A stretch of DNA of 64,000 nt from Nitrospirota bacterium. GTDB lineage: Bacteria > Nitrospirota > Thermodesulfovibrionia > Thermodesulfovibrionales > Dissulfurispiraceae. A model generated the notes under the pieces. The model did no database searches, was not told the DNA's origin, and saw only the letters and a program-made list of their open reading frames with translations. The stretch lies in the NCBI GenBank assembly GCA_040752355.1, contig JBFMHE010000015.1, positions 1 to 64,000 of the forward strand, read 5' to 3'. This document shows, piece by piece, positions 62,180-64,000 of this stretch; within the stretch, counting starts at the first letter, position 1; each line of letters opens with the position of its first letter. A program made the position numbers and the translations under genes.

Positions 62180-63562
62180 TCAGTCGCCATTCCGCGTTAC
62201 CCTGTACTTCTTCAGGAGGGAGTGGAAATTGGTGCGCTGCATGCCGACTTCACGGGCTGCCTTCGATATATTCCAGCTGTTGCGCTGCAGGGCCGAGACG
62301 AGGAAGTTCTTTTCGATCTCCTCGATGGACTTGAGCCGTAAGTCCTTCTTCAGCTTCTTGAGCTCCTCCATCGTACGCGGGGCCTCCTGTCCGGCCTCGA
62401 GCGGGACGATGATATGCTCGGGCTTCAGCGACCGTCCATTGCATACGATGACCGCCCGGTGGATGACGTTCTCGAGTTCGCGTATATTGCCGGGCCAGTC
62501 ATAGGTTATGAGCTGCCGCATCGCTTCGGTGGCGATGTGGGGAATATCCCTTCCGACCTCCTTGCCGTACTTGTGGAGGAAATGGTAGGCGAGCGCGGGG
62601 ATGTCCTCCTTCCTGCTCCGGAGCGGGGGCAGGTGGACCGGAAAGACGTTGAGCCGGTAAAAGAAATCCTCTCTGAAGGCGCCCGCTTTGACCATGGCCG
62701 ACAGGTCCCTGTTCGTCGCTGCGATAAAACGGACATCGACCTTCAGCATCCTCTTGCCGCCCACTGCCCTGAGCTCTTTCTCCTGCAGGACCCGCAGCAG
62801 CTTCGCCTGCATGGCGAGAGGGAGATTGCTGATCTCGTCGAGGAAGAGCGTGCCGCCGTTTGCGGTCTCGAGGAGCCCCTTCTCGGTGGTGACCGCACCG
62901 GTATAGGACCCCTTGGCATGACCGAAGAGCTCCGACTCCATGAGGTTTTCCGGAAGGGTGCCGCAGTCGACGACGATGAAGGGCTGTTCTCTCCGGGCGC
63001 TGTTGTAGTGAATCGCCCGGGCGATGAGCTCCTTGCCGGTGCCGCTCTCGCCGCAGATCAGGACCGTGCTGCCCAGGGGGGCGACCGTGGCGACGAGCTT
63101 GAAGATCTTCTGCATCTCCCTCGAAACACCGATGATGTTGTCGAGGCTGTAGAGGGCGTTTATCTCTTTCTTGAGCTTGACGTTCTCGATATAAAGGCGC
63201 TTCTTCTCGAGGCAGCGCGAGACGGCGTTGAGCAGCACCTCGGGGGTGAAGGGCTTTTCTATGAAGTCGTAAGCGTCGTATTTCAGCGCCTCGATGGCCG
63301 TCTTCACCGTCCCGTACCCGGTAATGACAATAACCTCGGTATCGGGCCACTCCTCCTTGATCCGCCTGAGGAGGTCGATGCCGGTCATGTCGGGCATCAT
63401 GAGGTCGGTGAGGACCAGGTCGAACGGCGCGCTCTTGAGCTTCTTCAGCGCCGATCCCCCGTCGGCGGCGGTGTCGAGCGTATACTCCTCCGGCGAGAGG
63501 ATGGAGACGCAGCTCTTCCTGACGATCTCCTCGTCATCGACGACGAGTATGCGCGGGGTCAT
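62180..63562 (-). CDS. Sigma-54-dependent response regulator (NtrC family)
   Basis: A 460-residue activator: receiver (phosphoacceptor Asp in LVLTDLMMPDMTG), AAA+ with Walker A GESGTGKELIARAIH, loop GSYTGA (Phe to Tyr variant of GAFTGA), Walker B GGTLFLDEIS and AATNRDLSAM, and a Fis helix-turn-helix (NISKAAREVGMQRTNFHSLL). The ATG at 63562 with GAGG upstream is chosen. It lies five bases behind the single-domain receiver. Confidence 0.94.
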   Translation of the reverse strand: MTPRILVVDDEEIVRKSCVSILSPEEYTLDTAADGGSALKKLKSAPFDLVLTDLMMPDMTGIDLLRRIKEEWPDTEVIVITGYGTVKTAIEALKYDAYDFIEKPFTPEVLLNAVSRCLEKKRLYIENVKLKKEINALYSLDNIIGVSREMQKIFKLVATVAPLGSTVLICGESGTGKELIARAIHYNSARREQPFIVVDCGTLPENLMESELFGHAKGSYTGAVTTEKGLLETANGGTLFLDEISNLPLAMQAKLLRVLQEKELRAVGGKRMLKVDVRFIAATNRDLSAMVKAGAFREDFFYRLNVFPVHLPPLRSRKEDIPALAYHFLHKYGKEVGRDIPHIATEAMRQLITYDWPGNIRELENVIHRAVIVCNGRSLKPEHIIVPLEAGQEAPRTMEELKKLKKDLRLKSIEEIEKNFLVSALQRNSWNISKAAREVGMQRTNFHSLLKKYRVTRNGD

Positions 63563-63567
63563 GACGG

Positions 63568-63936
63568 TCAATCCTCGAGCACCTCTCTTATCCGCGCCAT
63601 GAGCATATCGGGAGTAAAGGGCTTCTCGAGATAGTGTTCCGCGCCCGACGCGAGCGAGAGCACGACATGCTCGATCGTATCGTATCCGGACATGATCATG
63701 ACGTTCTGTCCGGGGTGCTCCCTCTTGATGTCCCGGAGCATCTCGATGCCGTCGATGCCCGGCATCTTCAGGTCGATGAGCAGGAGGTCATAGGTGTTCT
63801 TGCCGAGGAGCTCGAACCCCTCCCGGCCCGAGGTGGCGATGTCCACCGTGTACCCCTCCGGCTCGAGCGCTCTCTTGCAGCTCTTCCTGACGATCTCTTC
63901 ATCATCGATAACGAGGATCCTCTTCGGCGTGGTCAT
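63568..63936 (-). CDS. Single-domain response regulator
   Basis: A 122-residue stand-alone receiver: KRILVIDDEEIVRKSCKRAL (acidic pair), phosphoacceptor Asp in LLLIDLKMPGIDG, Ser/Thr in NVMIMSGYD and Lys in YLEKPFTPDML. It has no output domain, so it may act in a phosphorelay with the neighbouring NtrC-type protein. Probably follows a kinase gene that runs off the window. Confidence 0.93.
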   Translation of the reverse strand: MTTPKRILVIDDEEIVRKSCKRALEPEGYTVDIATSGREGFELLGKNTYDLLLIDLKMPGIDGIEMLRDIKREHPGQNVMIMSGYDTIEHVVLSLASGAEHYLEKPFTPDMLMARIREVLED

Positions 63937-63937
63937 G

Positions 63938-64000
63938 CTACTCTCCCTTCAGCGATACATTGATGCTGTTCCTTATTAATTGTAAAACATCGGGCAGGGT
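63938..64000 (-). CDS. C-terminal end of an upstream gene (partial)
   Basis: The frame ending at TAG (63940-63938) reads TLPDVLQLIRNSINVSLKGE from the window edge without interruption and stops one base after the ATG of the receiver gene would begin to be read. Only 20 residues are present, so the product is unknown; a histidine kinase would fit the neighbours. Confidence 0.45.
   Translation of the reverse strand, partial: TLPDVLQLIRNSINVSLKGE

Overview
The window is about 64 kb of a GC-rich, gene-dense bacterial chromosome. It comes from a Gram-negative anaerobe: there is lipid A synthesis (LpxA, LpxD, LpxI), BamA/Skp, type IV pili with PilY1, flagellar FliK, c-type heme proteins, and a carbonyl-branch/methyl-branch Wood-Ljungdahl gene set (MetF-MetV joined to HdrCBA-MvhD, FolD, CooC, CooT). 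A Nitrospirota (Thermodesulfovibrionia-like) or Desulfobacterota host fits best; no rRNA is present to settle it. One tRNA gene (Phe, GAA) was found. No CRISPR array, prophage or complete insertion sequence was seen.

Layout. 1-0.8 kb: edge of a REP-associated tyrosine transposase, and a bacteriohemerythrin. 0.8-3.5 kb: DNA polymerase IV, an exported protein, an endonuclease III relative. 3.6-6.9 kb: FliK and an FlhB-C-terminal-like protein, diverging from serS. 6.9-8.5 kb: an eroded accessory islet (methyltransferase remnant, BrnT toxin with antitoxin, Fic remnant). 8.5-13.6 kb: DUF401 permease, DUF3842-CooT-HD operon, lipoyl/octanoyl transferase. 13.6-19.8 kb: bamA-skp-lpxD-fabZ-lpxA-lpxI outer-membrane operon. 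20-30.7 kb: type IV pilus locus (pilA, minor pilins, PilY1, PilS/PilR, PilC), with a good sigma-54 promoter before pilA. 31.2-38 kb: hdrCBA-mvhD-metVF. 38.4-41.3 kb: folD, folE, 5-formyl-THF cyclo-ligase, cooC. 41.4-46.2 kb: argD-argF, a lipoprotein cytochrome c, rpiB-glyA-nrdR. 46.2-48.8 kb: two universal stress proteins flanking a YeiH-type permease and a membrane-anchored lipoyl-like protein. 49-52 kb: a heme-sensor histidine kinase with a sigma-54 activator. 52-56 kb: DUF1015, gap-pgk. 56-64 kb: speH, tRNA-Phe, YihY, DsrE-like, MltD-like, diguanylate cyclase, a selenoprotein DsbC-like thioredoxin, and a further NtrC/receiver pair.

Two genes would be missed or called broken by routine annotation, because each contains an in-frame TGA best read as selenocysteine. 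One is mvhD (Sec in place of a conserved Cys, then GQCHY). The other is a heme-c/DsbC-like protein with active site U-P-Y-C. Both have a perfect short hairpin whose apical loop begins 23 nt after the TGA, as expected for a bacterial SECIS.

The most unusual non-coding signal is a dispersed structured element of about 170-230 bp, in three copies (30924, 38110, 48986). Its long terminal helix differs in sequence from copy to copy yet keeps pairing, and most departures from perfect pairing are G-U wobbles. The internal boxes (GGAGCGG, CCTCGGAGG, GAGAATGAG) are conserved. All three copies lie in the same orientation, between minus-strand transcription units. It looks like an undescribed structured RNA or an RNA-like mobile repeat.

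How the genes work together: FolD, MetF/MetV and the Hdr-MvhD electron-bifurcating module would carry one-carbon units on tetrahydrofolate. GlyA, FolE and the cyclo-ligase feed or maintain folate pools. CooC and CooT point to a nickel CO dehydrogenase encoded elsewhere. These links are inferred from family and context.
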